Shown here one piece after another: positions 23,051-35,600 of a stretch of 64,000 bases of DNA. The notes below the pieces were generated by a model. It saw only the letters and a program-made list of their open reading frames with translations. It had not been told where the DNA came from and searched no databases. Position numbers and translations under genes: made by a program. Position 1 is the stretch's first letter, and the number at the start of each line of letters is the position of its first letter. The stretch spans positions 1,059,001 to 1,123,000 of the forward strand of contig CM048654.1 of NCBI GenBank assembly GCA_026413185.1, written 5' to 3'. This DNA comes from Pueraria montana var. lobata. Its lineage: Eukaryota; Streptophyta; Magnoliopsida; Fabales; Fabaceae.

Positions 23051-25830
23051 AAAAAACCTGAATGCTCGGAGCACTTTTCAGTTTTGAGGTCCGAGGTGCC
23101 CCGTGGTCCAATTATGTGCCCATGGTGCAATTTCTGCCCATTTTGTAATTTTCGTGCGAAAATAAGAGTTTTGGGTTTTGGGGACCCGTGATCCCTGGTG
23201 CATTCTTATGCATAAAAAACCCTAATGCTTGGAGAACCTTTCAGTTTTGAGTTCCAAGGTGCCCCGTGGTCCAATTTTGGTGCCGGTCGTGCACTTTCGG
23301 CCATTTGTGCAATTTTCGTGCGAAAATAAAACTTTTGGGTTTTGGTGCCCCGTTATCCCTGGTGCATTCTTATGCATAAAAAACAATAATGCTCGAAGCA
23401 CTTTTCAGATTTTAGGTCAGAGGTGCCCAGTGGTCCAATTTTGGTACCGGTGGTGCATTTTCGCCCATTTGTACAATTTTCGTGCGAAAATAAGACTTTT
23501 GGGTTTTGGTGCCCCATGAACCCTTGTGCATTCTTATGCATAAAAAACCATAATGCTCAGAGCACTTTTTAGTTTTGAGGTCCGAGGTGCCCCGTGGACA
23601 GATTTTGGTGCCCGTCGTGCATTTTCGGCCCATTGTACAATCTTCGTGCAAAAATAAGACTTTTGGGTTTCGGTGCCCCATTATCCCTGGTGCATTCTTA
23701 TGCATAAACAACCATAACGCTCAAAGTACTTTTCAGTTTTGAGGTCCGAGGTGCCCCGTGGTCCAATTTTGGTGCCGGAGGTGCCTTTTCGGCCCATTGT
23801 GCAATTTTTGTGCGAAAAAAAGAGTTTGGGTTTTGTTGCCCCGTGATCCCTGGTGCATTCTTATGCATAAAAAACCATCATGCTTAGAGAACTTTTCAGT
23901 TTTGAGGTCCGAGGTGCTCGGTGGTCCAATTTTGGTGTCGGTGGTACATTTTCGGCCTTTTGTACAATTTTAGTCGGAAAATAAGACTTTTGGGTTTTGG
24001 TGCCCCATGATCCCTGGAGCATTCTTATGCATAAAAAACCATCATGCTTGGAGCACTTTTCAGTTTTGAGATCCGTTGTGCCCGGTGGTCCAATTTTGGT
24101 GCCGATGGAGCATTTTCGGCAATTTGTACAATTTTCGTGCGAAAATAAGACTTTTGGTTTTTGGTGCCACGTGATCCCTGGTGCATTCTTCTGCATACAA
24201 AACCATAAAGCTTGAAACCCTTTTCAGTTTTGAGGTCCGTGGTGCCCCGTGGTCCAATTTTGGTGCCGGTGGTGCATTTTCGACCATTTGTACAATTTTC
24301 GTGCGAAAATAAAACTTTTGGGTTTTCGTGCCCCATGATCCCTGGTGCATTCTTATGCATAAAAAACCATAATGCTCGGAGCACTTTTCAGTTTGGAGGT
24401 CCGTGGTGCCCGGTGGTGCAATTTGGGTGTCCGTAGTGAATTTTCGGCACATGGTGCAAATTTCGTGCCAAAATAAGACTATTAGGTTTTGGTGCCCCGT
24501 GATCCCTGCCCCGTGATCCCTGGTGCATCCTCATGCATAACAATCCATAATGCTTGGAGCACTTTTCATTGTGCAATTTTCGTTGTGCAATATTTGTGCG
24601 AAAATATGACTTTCTGGGTTTTGGTGCCCCGTGATCCCTGGTTGATTCTTATACATAAAAAACGGTAATACTCGGAACACTTTTCAGTTTTGAGGTCCAT
24701 GGTGCCTCGTGGTCCAATTTTGGTGCTTGTGGTGAATTTTCAACACATGGTGAAATTTTTGTGCCAAAATAAGACTTTTGGGTTTTGGTGCTCCATGATC
24801 ACTGGTGCACCCTTATGCATAAAAAACCATAATGCTCTGAGCAGTTTTCAGTTTTGAGGTCCATGGTGCCCCGTGGTCCAATTTTTGTGCTTGTGGTGAA
24901 TTTTCAACACATGGTGAAATTTTCGTGCCAAAATAAGACTTTTGGGTTTTGGTGCTCCATGATCCCTGGTGCACCCTTATGCATAAAAAACCATAATTCT
25001 CTGAGCACTTTTCAGTTTTGAGGTATGTGGTGCTCCGTGGTCCAATTTTGGTGGCTGTGGTGCATTTCCGACCCATTGTGCAATTTTAGTGCGAATATAA
25101 GACCTTTCGGTTTTGGTGCCTCGTGATCCCTGGAGCATTCTTATGCATAAAAAACCATAATGCTTGTAGCACTTTTCAGTTTTGATGTCCGTGGTGCCCC
25201 GTCATCCAAATTTGGTGCTGGTGGTGCATTTTCTGCCATTTGTGCAATTTTCGTGCGAAAATAACACGTTTGGGTATTGGTGCCCCATGATCCGTGGTGC
25301 ATTCTTATGCATAAAAAAAATAATGCTTGGAGCACTTTTCAGGTTTGAGGTCCGTGGTGCCCCGTGATCAAATTTTGTTGCCCGTAGTGCATTTTCGGCA
25401 CATAATGCAACTGTCGTGCCAAAATAAGACTTTTGGGTTTTGGTGCCCCATGATCCCTGGTGCATTCTTATACATAAAAAATAATAATGCTCGGAGGACT
25501 TTTCAATTTTGAGGTTCGTCGTGTCTAGTAGTCATATTTTGGTGCCCCGTGGTGCATTTTTGGCCTATGGTGCAATTTCCGCGACAAAATAAGACTTTTA
25601 GCTTTTTGTGCCCAGTGATCGTTGGGGCATTCTTAGGCATAAAAAACCATAATTCTCAGAGCACTTTTCAATGTTGAGGTTCGTGGTGCCTCGTGGTCCA
25701 ATTTTGGTGTCGGTGGTGCATTTTCACCCATTTGTGCAATTTTCGTCTGAAAATAAGACTTTTGGGTTTTGGTGCCCCGTGATCCCTGGTGCATTCATAT
25801 GCATAAAAAACCATAACGCTCGGAGCACTT
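23051..25830 (+). repeat. SatB diverged monomers; first CCAAAATAAG-type monomers
   Basis: This is a mixed block. From about 24.45 kb some monomers carry CACATGG with GTGCCAAAATAAG in place of CATTTG or CCATTG with GTGCGAAAATAAG. A 14-bp tandem duplication (GCCCCGTGATCCCT) lies at 24494-24521, and a monomer with an internal deletion follows near 24570. No gene is seen. Confidence 0.82.
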
Positions 25831-26495
25831 TTCAGTTTTGAGGTTCGTGGTCCCCCGTGGTCCAATTTTGGTGCCAGTAGTGCATTTTCGGCCCATTGCG
25901 CAATTTTCGTGCAAAAATAAGACTTTTGGGTATTGGTGCCCCGTGATCCCTAGTGTATTTTTATGCATAAAAAACTATAACGCTTGGAGCACTTTTCAGT
26001 TTTGAGGTATGTGGTGCCCTGTGGTACAATTTTGGTGCCGGTGGTGCATTTTTGGCCATTTGTGCAATTTTCGTCCGAAAATAAGACTTTTGGGTTTTGG
26101 TGCCCGTGATCCCTGGTGCATTCTTACGCATAAATAACCATAATGCTCGGAGCACTTTTCAGTTTTGAGGTTCGTGGTCCCCCGTGGTCCAATTTTGGTG
26201 CCAGTAGTGCATTTTCGGCCCATTGCGCAATTTTCATGCGAAAATAAGACTTTTGGGTATTGGTGCCCCGTGATCCCAAGTGTATTGTTATGCATAAAAA
26301 ACTATAACGCTTGGAGCACTTTTCAGTTTTGAGGTCTGTGGTGCCCCGTGGTATAATTTTGGTGCCGGTGGTGCATTTTCGGCCATTTGTGCAATTTTCG
26401 TCCGAAAATAAGACTTTTGGGTTTTGGTGCCCCGTGATCCCTGGTGCATTCTTACGCATAAATAACCATAATGGTCGAAGCACTTTTCAGTTTTG
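25831..26495 (+). repeat. SatB dimeric (328-bp) tandem duplication
   Basis: The variants GGTCCCCCGTGGTCC and GTGCCAGTAGTGCATT occur near 25.85 and 26.18 kb. TTCTTACGCATAAATAACC occurs at 26121 and 26449. Both pairs are spaced by 328 bp, which is two monomers. Confidence 0.85.
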
Positions 26496-27790
26496 AGGTT
26501 CGTGGTCCCCCGTGGTCCAATTTTGGTGCCCGTGGTGAATTTTCGGCACATAGTGCAATTTCTGTGCCAAAATAAGACTTTTGGGTTTTGGTGCCCCATG
26601 ATCCCTGGAGCATTCTTATGCATAAAAAACCATAATGCTCGGAGCACTTTTCAGTTTTGAGGTCCGAGGTGCCCCGTGGTCCATTTTTGGTCCCCGTGGT
26701 GCATTATCGGCACATGGTCCAATTTTAGTGCCAAAATAAGACTTTTGGGTTTTGGTGCCCCGTTATCCCTAGTGCATTCTTATGCATAAAAAACCATAAT
26801 TCTTGGAGCACTTTTCAGTTTTGAGGTCCGTGGTGCCCCGTGGTCCAATTTTGGTGCCGATGGTGCATTTCCGCACATGGCTTAAGTTTCGTGCCAAAAT
26901 AAGACTTTTGGGTTTTGGTCCCCGTGATCCCTGGTTCATTCTTATGCACAAAAAAACCATAATGCTCAGAGCACTTTTCAGTTTTGAGGTCCGTGGTGCC
27001 CCGTGGTCCAATTTTGGTGCTCGTGGTGCATTTTTTGCCACATGGTTTAATTTTCGTGCCAATATAAGACTTTTGATTTTTGGTGCTCCGTTATCCCTAG
27101 TGCATTCTTATGCATAAAAAACCATCATGCTCGGAACACTTTTAGGTTTTGAGGTCCGTGGTGTCCAGTGGTCCAATTTTCGAACCCCGTGGTGCTTTTT
27201 TGGCAAATGGTGCAATTTTCGTGCCAAAATCTAACTTCTGGGTTTTGGTGCCCCATTATCCCTGGTTCATTCTTATGCATAAAAAACCATCTTACTCGGA
27301 GCACTTTTTGGTTTTGAGGTACGTAGTGCCCCGTGGTCCAAATTTGGTGCCCGTGGTGCATTTTCCGCACATGGTGTAATTTTCGTGCCAAAATAAAACT
27401 TTTGGGTTTTGGTTCCCCGTGATCCGTGGTGCATTCTTATGCATAAAAAACCATTATGCTCGGAGCACTTTTCAGTTTTGAGGTCCGTGGTGTCCCGTGG
27501 TCCAATTTTGGTGCCTGTGGTGCATTTTCGGCATATTGTCGAATTTTCGTGCCAAAATAATACTTTTGGGTTTCGGTGCTTATTGATCCCTGAGTATTCT
27601 TACGCATAAAATACCATAAAGCTCGGAGCACTTTTCACTCTTGAGGTCCGTGGTGCCCCGTGGTCCATTTTTGGTGCCCGTGGTCAATTTTCGGCACATG
27701 GTCCAATTTTTGTGCCAAAATAAGACTTTTGGGTTTTGGTGCCCATTGATCCTTGGAGCATTCTTATGCATAAAATACCATAACGCTCGA
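26496..27790 (+). repeat. SatB diverged monomers, CCAAAATAAG subfamily dominant
   Basis: About eight monomers are present, most with GCACATGG and GTGCCAAAATAAG. I see no gene and no foreign insertion. Confidence 0.8.
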
Positions 27791-29500
27791 AGCACTTTTC
27801 AGTTTTGAGGTCCGTGGTGCCCCGTGGTTCAATTTTGGTGCCCGTGGTGCATTTCCGACCCATTGTGCAATTTCCGTGCAAAAATAGGACTTTTGGGTTT
27901 TGGTGCCCCGTGATCCATGGTGTATTCTTATGCATAAAACCATAATTCTTGGAGCACTTTTTAGTTTTGAGGTCCGTGGTGCCCCGTGGTCCAATGTTGG
28001 TGCCGGTGGTGCATTTTCGGCCATTTGTGCAATTTTCGTGCGAAAATAAGACTTTTGGGTTTTGGTGCCCCGTGATCCCTGGTCCATTCTTATAAATAAT
28101 ATGCCATAATCCTTTGGAGCACTTTTCAGTTTTGAGGTCCGAGGTTCCCTGTGGTCCAATTTTGGTGCCCGAAGTGTATTTTCGGCCCATTGTGTCATTT
28201 TCGTGCGAAAATAAGACTTTTGGGTTTTGGTGCCCATTGATCCCTGGAGCATTCTTATGCATAAAATACCATAATGCTCGAAGCACTTTTCAGTTTTGAG
28301 GTCTGTGGTGCCCCGTGGTCCATTTTTGGTGCCCGTGGTGCATTTTCAGCACATGGTCCAATTTTAGTGCCAAAATAAGACTTTTGGGTTTTGGTGCCCC
28401 GTGATCCCTGGTGCATTCTTATGCATAAAAAACCATAATGCTCATAGCACTTTTCAATTTTGAGGTCCATGGTGCCCCGTGGTTCAATTTTGGTGCTCGT
28501 GGTGCATTTTCGGCACATTGTACATTTTTCGTGCGAAAATAAGACTTTTGGATTTTGGTGCCGAGTGATCCCTGGTGCATTCTTATGCACAAAAAATCAT
28601 AATGCTCGAAACTCTTTTCAGTTTGGAGGTCCATGGTGCCCCGTGGTCCAATTTTGGTATCGGTGATGCATTTTTGGCCATTTGTGCAATTTTAATGCGA
28701 AAATAAGACTTTTGGGTTTTGGTACCCCGTGATCCCTGGCGCATTCTTATGCATAAAAAACCATAATGCTCAAAGCACTTTTCAGTTTTGAGGTCCGACG
28801 TGCCCCGCGGTCCAATTTTGGTGCCCGTGGTGCATTTTCGATCCATTGTGCAATTTCCGTGCAAAAATAGGACTTTTGGGTTTTGGTGCCCCGTGATCCA
28901 TGGTGTATTCTTATGCATAAAACCATAATTCTTGGAGCACTTTTTAGTTTTGAGGTCCGTGGTGCCCCGTGGTCCAATGTTGGTGCCGGTGGTGCATTTT
29001 CGGCCATTTGTGCAATTTTCGTGCGAAAATAAGACTTTTGGGTTTTGGTGCCCCGTGATCCCTGGTCCATTCTTATAAATAATATGCCATAATCCTTTGG
29101 AGCACTTTTCAGTTTTGAGGTCCGAGGTTCCCTGTGGTCCAATTTTGGTGCCCGAAGTGCATTTTTGGCCCATTGTGTCATTTTCGTGCGAAAATAAGAC
29201 TTTTGGGTTTTGGTGCCCATTGATCCCTGGAGCATTCTTATGCATAAAATACCATAATGCTCAAAGCACTTTTTAGTTTTGAGGTCCGTGGTGCCCCGTG
29301 GTCCATTTTTGGTGCCCGTGGTGCATTTTCGGCACATGGTCCAATTTTAGTGCCAAAATAAGACTTTTGGGTTTTGGTGCCCCGTGATCCCTGGTGCATT
29401 CTTATGCATAAAAAACCATAATGCTCGGAGCACTTTTCAATTTTGAGGTCCGTGGTGCCCCGTGGTTCAATTTTGGTGCTCGTGATGCATTTTCGGCCCA
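27791..29500 (+). repeat. SatB block with 983-bp tandem duplication
   Basis: The distinctive deleted variant TATAAATAATATGCCATAAT occurs at 28091 and 29074, an offset of 983 bp or six monomers. Surrounding variants, including TGCATAAAACCATAATTC and GTGCCCATTGATCC, repeat in the same order. The two copies are among the most similar long segments in SatB. Confidence 0.9.
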
Positions 29501-31000
29501 TTGTGCAATTTTCGTGTAAAAATAAGCCTGTTGGGCTTTGGTGCACCGTGATCCCTGGTTCATTCTTATGCATAAAAATCCATAATGCTCGGAGCACTTT
29601 TGAGTTTTGAGGTCCGAGGTGCCCCGTGGTCCAATTTTTGTGCTGGTGGTGCATTTTCGGCCCATTGTGCAACTTTCGTGCGAAAATAAGACTTTTGGGT
29701 TTTGGTGCCCCATGATCCCTGGTTCATTCTTATGCATAAAAAACCATAATTCTCGGAGCACTTTTAAGTTTTGAAGTTCGAGGTGTCCCGTGGTCCAATT
29801 TTGGTGCCCATGATGCATTTTTGGCCCATTGTGCAATTTTCGTGCGAAAATAAGGCTTTTGGGATTTGGGGCCCTATGATCGTTTGTGCATTCTTATGCA
29901 TAAAAAACGATAATGCTCGGAGCACTTTTCAGTTTTGAGGTCCGAAGTGCCCCCTGGTCCAATTTTGGTTCCTGTGGGGCATTTTCGGCCCATTGTGCAA
30001 TTTTCATGCGAAAATGAAACTTTTGGGTTTTGGTGGCCCGTGATCCCTGGTGCATTTTTATGCATAAAAAACCATATTGCTTAGAACACTTTTCTGTCTT
30101 GAGGTCCGTGCTACCTCGTGGTCCAATTTTGGTGCCGGTGGTGCATTCTTTTGCAAAAAAAAAAGCATAATTATTGGAAAACTTTTCAGTTTTCAGGTCC
30201 GTGGTGCCCCATGGTCTAATTTTGGTGTCGGGAGTGCATTTTCGGCCATTTGTGCAATTTTCGTGCGAAAATAAGACATTTGGGTTTTGGTGCCCCATGA
30301 TCCCTGGTGCATTCTTATACAGAATAAACCATAATGCTAGTAACACTTTTCAGTTTTGAGGTCCGTGCTACCGCGTGGTCCAATTTTGGTGCCGGTGGTG
30401 CATTTTTTACCACTTGTGCAATGTTCATGCGAAAATAAGACTTTTGGGCTTTGGTGCCCCCTGATCCCTGGTGCATTCTTATGCATAAAAATCCATTATA
30501 CTCGGAGAACTTTTTAGTTTTGAGGTCTGAGGTGCCCCGTGGTCCAATTTTTGTGCCGGTGGTGCATTTTCGGCCCATTGTGTAATTTTCGTGCGAAAAT
30601 AAGACTTTTGGGTTTTGGTGCCCCATAATCCCTGGTGCATTCTTATGGATAAAAAACCATAATTCTCGGAGCACTTTTAAGTTTTGAAGTTCGAGGTGCC
30701 CCGTGGTCCAATTTTGGTGCCCATGATGCATTTTTGGCCCATTGTGCAATTTTTGTGCGAAAATAAGGCTTTTGGGATTTGGGGCCCCATGATCGTTTGT
30801 GCATTCTTATGCATAAAAAACGATAATGCTCGGAGCATTTTTCAGTTTTGAGGTCCGAAGTGCCCCCTGGTCCAATTTTGGTGCCTGTGGGGCATTTTCG
30901 GCCCATTGTGCAATTTTCATGCGAAAATGAAACTTTTAGGTTTTGGTACCACGTGATCCCTAGGACTTTCTTATGCATAAGAAACCGTAATGCTTGGAGC
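29501..31000 (+). repeat. SatB block with 913-bp tandem duplication
   Basis: The marker GGGATTTGGGGCCC occurs at 29861 and 30774, an offset of 913 bp. It is followed in both copies by ATGATCGTTTGTGC and a CCCCCTGGTCC variant. The offset is not a whole number of 164-bp monomers because one copy includes a shortened monomer near 30.15 kb. Confidence 0.86.
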
Positions 31001-33100
31001 ACTTATCAGTTTTGAAGTCCAACGTGCCCCGTGGTCCAATTGTGGTGCCCGTGGTGCATTTTCTGCCCGTTGTGCAATTTTCGTGCGAAAATATGACTTT
31101 TGTGTTTTGGTGCCCCGTGATCCCTGGTGCATTCTTATACATAAAAAATGATAATGCTTGGAGCACTTTTCAGTTTTGAGGTCCGAGGTGCCCCGTGGTC
31201 CAATTTTGGTGGCCGTGATGCATTTTCGGCCCATTGTGCAATTTTCGTGTAAAAATAAGCCTTTTGGGCTTTGGTGCACCGTGATCCCTGGTTCATTCTT
31301 ATGAATAAAAATCCATAATGCTCGGAGCACTTTTAAGTTTTGATGTCTGAGGTGCCCCGTGGTCCAATTTTGGTGCCCGTGGTGCATTTTCGGCCCATTA
31401 TGTAATTTTCGTGCGAAAATAAGACTTTTGGGTTTTGGTGCCCCATGATTCATGGTGCATTCTTATGCATAAAAAAACCATAATGCTCGGAGCATTTTTC
31501 AGTTTTGAGGTCAGAGGTGCCCCGTGGTCCAATTTTAGTGCCGGTAATGCATTTTCAGCCCGTTGTACAATTTTTGTGCGAAAATAAGACTTTTGGGTTT
31601 TTGTGCTTCGTGATCCCTGGTGCATTCTTATTCATAAAAAACCATAATGCTCGAAACACTTTTCAGTTTTGAGGTCCGTGGTGCCCGTGGTACATTATCG
31701 GCCATTTGAGAAATTTTCGTGCGAAAATAAGACTTTTAGGTTTTGGTGCCCCGTCATCCTTGGTGCATTCTAATGCATAAAAAACTATAATGCTTGGAGC
31801 ACTTTGAAGTTTTGAGTTCCGTGGTGCCCCGTGGTCCAATTTTGGTGTCGGTGGTGCATTTTCGACCATTTGTGAAATTTACGACTGAAAATAAGACTTT
31901 TGGGTTTTGGTGCCCCATGATCCATGGTGCATTCTTATGCATAAAAAACCATAATGCTCAGAGCACTTTTCAGTTTTGATGTCCATGGTGCCCCGAGGTC
32001 CAATTTTCGTGCCGGTGGTGCATTCTCGGCCATTTGTGAAATTTTCGTGCGAAAATAAGACTTTTGGGTTTTGGTGCCCCGTGATCCTTGGTGCATTCTT
32101 ATGCATAAAAAACTATAATTCTTGGAGCACTCTTCAATTTTGAGGTTCGTGGTGCCCCGTGGTCCAATTTTGGTTCCGGTGTTGCATTTTCGGCCATATG
32201 TGAAATTTTTGTGCGAAAATAGGACTTTTGGGTTTTGGTGCCGCGTGATCCCTGGTGCATTCTTATGCATTAAAAACCATAATGCTTGAATCACTTTACA
32301 GTTTTGAGGTTCGTGGAGCCCCATGGTCCAATTTTGTTGCCGGTGTTGCATTTTCGAACATTTGTCCAATATTCGTGCGAAAATAAGGCTTTTGGGTGTT
32401 GGTGTTCCGTGATCCCTGGTGCATTCTTATGCATTAAAAACCATAATGCCTGGACCACTTTTAAGTATTGAGGTCCGAGGTGCCCCATGGTCCAATTTTG
32501 CTGCCCGTGGTGCATTTTCGGCCAATTGTGCAATTTTCGGGCGAAAATAGGACTTTTGGGTATTGGTGCCCCGTCATTTCCGGTGCATTTTATCCATAAA
32601 ATGCCACATTGCTCGGAACACTTTTCAGTTTTGAGGTCTGTGGTGCCCCATGGTCCAATTTTGGTGCCGGTAATGAATTGTCAGCCCATTGTGCAATTTT
32701 TGTGCGAAAATAAGACTTTTGGGTTTTGGTGCCTCGTGATCCCTGGTGCATTCTTATTCATAAAAAACCATAATGCTAGGAACACTTTTCAGTTTTGAGG
32801 TCCGTGGTGCCCGTGGTGCATTTTCGGCCATTTGAGAAATTTTCGTGCGAAAATAAGACTTTTAGGTTTTTGTTCCCCGTGATCCTTGGTGCATTCTAAT
32901 GCATAAAAAACCATAATGCTTGGAGAACTTTTAAGTTTTGAGTTTCGTGGTGCCCCGTGGACCAATTTTGGTGTCAGTGATGCATTTTCGGCCATTTGTG
33001 CAATTTTCGTGCAAAAATAAGACTTTTGGGTTTTGGTGCCCCGTGATCCCTAGTGCATTCTTATGCACAAAAAACCATAATGCTTAGAGAATTTTTTAGT
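31001..33100 (+). repeat. SatB block with ~1126-bp tandem duplication
   Basis: The variant GCCATTTGAGAAATTTTCG occurs at 31701 and 32827, an offset of 1126 bp. In both copies it is preceded by the same internal deletion, which joins CCGTGGTGCCC directly to GTGG(T)(A/G)CATT. Confidence 0.84.
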
Positions 33101-35600
33101 TTTGAGGTCTGTCGTGCCTCGTGGTCCAATTTTGGCGCCTGTGGTGCATTTTCGGTCCATTGTGCAATTTTCATGCGAAAATAAGTCTTTTGGGTTTTGG
33201 TGCCCCGTGATCCCGGGGGCATTCTTATGCATAAAAAACGATAATGCTCGAAACACTTTTCAGTTTTGAGGTCTGTGGTGCCCAGTGGACCAATTTTGGT
33301 GCCGATAATGCATTTTCGGCCATTTGTGAAATTTTCTTGCGAAAATAAGACTTTTGGGTTTTGGTGCCCTGTGATCGCTAGTACATTCTTATACATAAAA
33401 AACCATAATAGTTGGAGCACTTTTCAGTTTTGAGGTCCACGGTGCCCCGTGGTCCAATTTTGGTTCCCGTGGTGCATTTTTAGCAATTTGTCAAATTTTC
33501 GTGCCAAAATAAGACTTTTGGGTTTTTGTGCCCTATGAACCCTGGTGCATTCTTATGCAATAAAAACCATAATGCTCATAGAGCTTTTCAGTTTTGAGGT
33601 CCGAGGTGTCCCGTGGTCCAATTTTGGTGCCCGTGATGCATTTTCGGCCCATTGTGCAATTTTCGTGCGAAAATAAGACTTTTAGGTTTTGGTGCCCCGT
33701 GATTCCTGGTGAATTCTTATGGATAAAAATCAATAATGGTTGGAACACTTTTAAGTTTTGAGGTCCGAGGTGCCCCGTGGTCTAATTTTTGTGCCCGTGG
33801 TGCATTTTCGGTCCATTGTGCAATTTTCGTGCGAAAATAAGACTTTTGGGTTTTGGTGCCCCGTGATCCCTGGTGCATTCTTAGGCATAAAAAACCATAA
33901 TGCTTGGAGCACTTTTTAGTTTTGAGGTCCGTCGTGCCCCGTCATCCAATTTTGGTGCATGTTGTGCATTTTCGGCCCATTGTGCAATTTTCATGCCAAA
34001 ATAAGACATTTGGGTTTTGGTGCCCCGTGATTCTTGGTGCATTCTTATGCATAAAAAACCATAATGCTCGGAACACTTTTCAATCTTGTGGTTCGTGGTG
34101 CCCCGTGGTCATATTTCGGTGCTCGTGGTTCATTTTCGACACATTATGCAATAATCGTGCAAAAATAAGACTTTTGGTTTTTGGTGCCCCGTGATCCCTG
34201 GCGCATTCTTACGCATAAAAAATCATAATGTTTGCAACACTTTTCAATTTTGAGGTCTTTGGTGCCCCGTGGTCCAATTTTGGTGCCGATGGTGCATTTT
34301 CGGCCATTTATGCAATTTTCATACGAAAATAAGACTTTTGGGTTTTGGTGCCCCGTGATCCCTGGTGCATTCTTATGCATAAAAAACCATAATACCTAGA
34401 GCACTTTTCAGTTTTGACATCCATGGTGCCTCGTGGTCAAAATTTGGTGCCGGTGGTGCATTTTCGGCCATTTGTGAAATTTTCTTGTGAAAATAAGACT
34501 TTTGGGTTTTGGTGCCCCGTGAAACATGTTGCATTCTTATGCATAAAAAACCATAATGCTTGGAACACTTTTCAGTTTTGAGCTCTGTGGTGCCCCGTGG
34601 TCCAATTTTGGTATCCATGGTGCATTTTTGGCCCATTCTGCAATTTTCGTGCGAAAATATGACTTTTAGCATTTGGTGCCCCGTCATCCCTGGTGCAATC
34701 TTATGCATAAAAAACCATAATGCTAGGATCAATTTTAAGTATTGAGGTCCGACATGCCTCGTGGTCCAATTTTTGTGCCCGTGGTGCATTTTCGGCCCAT
34801 TGTGCAATTTGCTAATGAAAATAAGACTTATGGGTTTTGGTGTCCCGTGATCCCTGGTGCATTCTTATGCATAAAAAACCATAATGCTCTGACCACTTTT
34901 AAGTATTGAGGTCCGAGGTGCCCCGTGGTCCAATTTTGGTGCCCGTGGCGCATTTTCGCCATATTGTGCAATTTTCATGCGAAAATAAGACTTTTGGGTG
35001 TTGGTGCCCCGTGATCCCTGGTGCATTCTTATGCATAAAAAACCATAATACTCGGAACACTTTTCAGTTTTGCGATCCGTGGTGCCGCGTGGTCCAATTT
35101 TTGTGCCGGTGGTGCATTTTCGGCCATTTGTGCAATTTTCATGCCAAAATAAGACTTTTGGGTTTTGGTGCCCCGTGATCCCTGGTGGTTTCTTATGCAT
35201 AAAAAATCATAATGCTTGGAGCACTTTTCAGTTTTGAGGTCCGAGGTGCCCCGTGGTCCAATTTTGGTGCCCGTCATGCATTTTCGGCCCATTGTGCAAT
35301 TTTCATGCGAAAATGGGACTTTTGGGTTTTGGTGCCCCGTGATCCCTGGTGCATTCTTATGCATAAAAAACCATGATGCACGGAACACTTTTCAGTTTTG
35401 AGGTCCATGGAGCCCCGTGGTACAATTTTGGTGCCGGTAATGCATTTTCAACCATTTGTGCAATTTTCGTGTGAAAATAAGACTTTTGGGTGTTGGTGCC
35501 CCGTAATCCCTGGCGCATTCTTATGCATAAGAAACCATAATGCTTGGAGCACTTTTAAGTTTTGATGTCCCAGGTGCCCCGTGATCCAATTTTGGTGCCC
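33101..35600 (+). repeat. SatB diverged monomers
   Basis: About fifteen monomers of mixed subtype are present, with small indels. No clear higher-order period is visible by eye and no gene or insertion is seen. Confidence 0.8.
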
